Shown here: piece by piece, positions 52,547 through 53,941 of the stretch | How positions within the stretch are numbered: the stretch's first letter is position 1 | Layout: each line of letters begins with the position of its first letter | Translations under genes and position numbers: made by a program | The notes under the pieces: model-generated | Databases searched by the model: none | The model's input: only the letters and a program-made list of their open reading frames with translations | Told to the model about the DNA's origin: nothing | Source of the DNA: Emmonsiellopsis sp. PD_33 | Taxonomy: Eukaryota; Ascomycota; Eurotiomycetes; Onygenales; Ajellomycetaceae | Length of the DNA: 53,941 nucleotides | Direction: 5' to 3' | Assembly: GCA_032988165.1 (NCBI GenBank) | Contig: JANTQF010000236.1 | Coordinates: forward strand, 1-53,941

Positions 52547-53941
52547 ATGGCGGTTGGTTCACTTCCCCCGCTGGCGCCAGTGCCCCCCGCCACGGTCCGA
52601 ACCGTCCTCCAGAACGAGGAATGGAGCGCCTGTCTGGACGCCTGGATTGCCTTGATTGAATTGCGTCTGCGCATGTCCCAGAAAGAGTTTCAACTATCAG
52701 CTCCCAAGGATGATTCTGCCCGCCTGTTCCTGGTCTCCTTTTTCCAGGAAGCTCCCAGTCTCCTTTCATCTACAAATAATGACCCTTATGCCGATATGAA
52801 AGTTAAAAACTTGAGACGATTATGTTTTCTTCTTACCAAGAGACACTTGCTGGAGGTCCGTCCAGTCGCTCTAGAGCTGGCAGACTGGGAGTTTCTTGCA
52901 TCTTTTTGCCGAGTTTATATTTCCTCTGCGGCCACAAGGGCACTGTTGGCGCAGCTATGGACTGAAGAATCACAAGTCCTCTCCCCTAGTATCGAGAAGG
53001 GGAAACTACTGGTGATGAAGTATCTGTCATCTCCTAACTCGACGGAGAACGCAAAAGCGGACAAGCATTTGCTCTCACTGACTCTCCTCGCTTTGACGGC
53101 TCCTGGAGTGGGTCATGTTCTAATGACCGGATCCGACTATATCGACACCCTCTTTGATGCATATAAAAATAATAAAATAAATGCAACCTTGAAGAAGACT
53201 ATTGTGGCCAACGCCTACGTCGCCTTTGCTTCGTTGCTGAAATCGGACCCCCCTGCAACCTCTTTGCTGCTGGATCAACTATTCAGCTTGAAAGCGTCTG
53301 CCAAGGTGGACTCGAAGGAAGAGACGAGGGCCCCGACGCTATTATCGGATATTATTTGCAGTACGAATATACTGATGAAGATGGAAGCGTTATTTGCCGG
53401 CACAAACCAAAAGCGGGGTGAAAATCTGGTTGCTTCACTGCGGGTGTATCAAGCGGAATGCAGCGCCTTCCACACCAGATATCAGCGTGTCAAGAGACGA
53501 AAAGACAAAGGAAAGGGGCGTGCAGAGGAGTCTGAAGATGTCCAGGAAATGCATATTCATAAAATGGCCCTGGTCACGCAGGTCCAAGACCTGTTCCCCG
53601 ACCTGGGAACAGGGTATATCAGCAAACTCCTTGACCACTACGCCGACGATCCTGAAATTGTCATATCACACCTCCTCGACGACTCTTTAGCACCTCACCT
53701 CCGCTCCCTCGACCGTTCCGAAGACCTCTCACACCATCCCCCCCTTCCCGACTTATCACTTGCACCAACCCCCTCCCCACCCCCTACAACCACCCCCCCA
53801 CCTCCCACACCACCCACCCCTCTCCCCCACCCCCCCCCACCAACCACCCCCTCCCCCCCACCCCCCCTCCCCCCCCCCCCCCACCATCCACCCACCCCTC
53901 CCTGCCCCCCCTTCGCCCACCCCCCTCCTCCCTCACTCCAT
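52547..53941 (+). CDS. CUE3: CUE-domain protein Cue3/ASCC2 homologue, 3' truncated at window end
   Basis: A single open frame runs from the ATG at 52547 to the last base without a stop or visible intron. Residues about 1-330 are the helical ASCC2-type region (TVLQNEEWSACLDAWIALIE, LRRLCFLLTKRHLLEV, ADWEFLASFCRVYI). At residues about 340-382 lies a CUE domain: MALVTQVQDLFPDLGTGYIS with the LFPDL motif, then LDHYADDPEIVISHLLDD with the di-leucine motif that binds ubiquitin. In yeast, Cue3/Rqt3 belongs to the RQT complex that splits collided ribosomes. The frame after about residue 405 becomes an implausible run of Pro, Thr and Ser from a cytosine-dominated stretch. The 3' end is therefore missing or unreliable. 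It is divergent from RPS20. Confidence 0.85.
   Translation, partial: MAVGSLPPLAPVPPATVRTVLQNEEWSACLDAWIALIELRLRMSQKEFQLSAPKDDSARLFLVSFFQEAPSLLSSTNNDPYADMKVKNLRRLCFLLTKRHLLEVRPVALELADWEFLASFCRVYISSAATRALLAQLWTEESQVLSPSIEKGKLLVMKYLSSPNSTENAKADKHLLSLTLLALTAPGVGHVLMTGSDYIDTLFDAYKNNKINATLKKTIVANAYVAFASLLKSDPPATSLLLDQLFSLKASAKVDSKEETRAPTLLSDIICSTNILMKMEALFAGTNQKRGENLVASLRVYQAECSAFHTRYQRVKRRKDKGKGRAEESEDVQEMHIHKMALVTQVQDLFPDLGTGYISKLLDHYADDPEIVISHLLDDSLAPHLRSLDRSEDLSHHPPLPDLSLAPTPSPPPTTTPPPPTPPTPLPHPPPPTTPSPPPPLPPPPHHPPTPPCPPFAHPPPPSLH
53763..53941. repeat. cytosine-dominated low-complexity tail
   Basis: From 53763 to 53902 there is no G in 140 bases and the sequence is nearly all C with A and T. 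Only two Gs occur in the remaining bases to the edge. It continues the CUE3 frame but looks unlike coding sequence on either side, and is consistent with a degenerate contig end. Confidence 0.7.

Noticed and set aside
53695..53895. Glycine-rich minus-strand open frame at the right edge
   Set aside because: It is the complement of the cytosine-dominated tail and does not resemble a protein.

Overview
This window is nuclear DNA from a filamentous ascomycete. The genes are split by many short GT-AG introns, mostly about 47 to 100 bases. Intergenic spacers are compact, and the genes are typical Pezizomycotina housekeeping genes: a fungal Fig1 membrane protein, a Zn2Cys6 transcription factor, a CAP59-type mannosyltransferase, and SLD2. 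Gene content and architecture fit Eurotiomycetes (Aspergillus/Penicillium-like) best, but the species is an inference. Exon joins were chosen so that phase, splice sites and family-conserved residues agree. Every multi-exon model listed sums to a whole number of codons.

Layout. 1-479 (-): possible 3' part of a gene running off the left edge. 480-3300: long spacer without recognisable genes. 3301-5641 (-): conserved fungal protein with a repeated CW..C helix motif. 5642-8198: long divergent spacer. 8199-11254 (+): NAN1/UTP17. 11630-13062 (+): 2OG-Fe(II) oxygenase. 13369-15150 (-): DHA2-type MFS transporter. 16166-17958 (+): primase small subunit. 18743-19930 (-): MAM33/p32. 20264-20928 (-): TMA16. 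21354-23667 (+): EXO1. 24794-25802 (+): Fig1 family. 27050-29021 (-): HAD/Swiss-Army-Knife protein with an RGG tail. 29355-30447 (+): RING protein. 30771-32432 (-): SLD2. 32973-34375 (+): GT69 mannosyltransferase. 34705-35747 (-): AIM32-like. 36592-39350 (+): Zn2Cys6 factor. 39618-40455 (-): SDR. 42286-46848 (-): SMC4. 47110-48175 (+): ELYS-like nucleoporin. 48869-50890 (+): NUP42/AMO1. 51536-52083 (-): RPS20/uS10. 52547-end (+): CUE3/ASCC2 homologue, cut by the window edge in a cytosine-rich tail.

Functional themes. Four genes act in chromosome replication, repair or condensation (PRI1, EXO1, SLD2, SMC4). Three serve ribosome biogenesis or function (NAN1, TMA16, RPS20), and CUE3 handles stalled ribosomes. 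Two are nuclear pore genes lying side by side. Accessory metabolism is limited to two convergent pairs: oxygenase/transporter and Zn2Cys6 factor/SDR. Several divergent promoters carry the palindrome CACGTG. I saw no transposon, rRNA, tRNA or CRISPR array. No clearly novel system stands out. The most unusual items are the CW-repeat protein, the SQ cluster in SMC4, the shortened cofactor loop of the SDR, and the alternative presequence-like start of the HAD protein.
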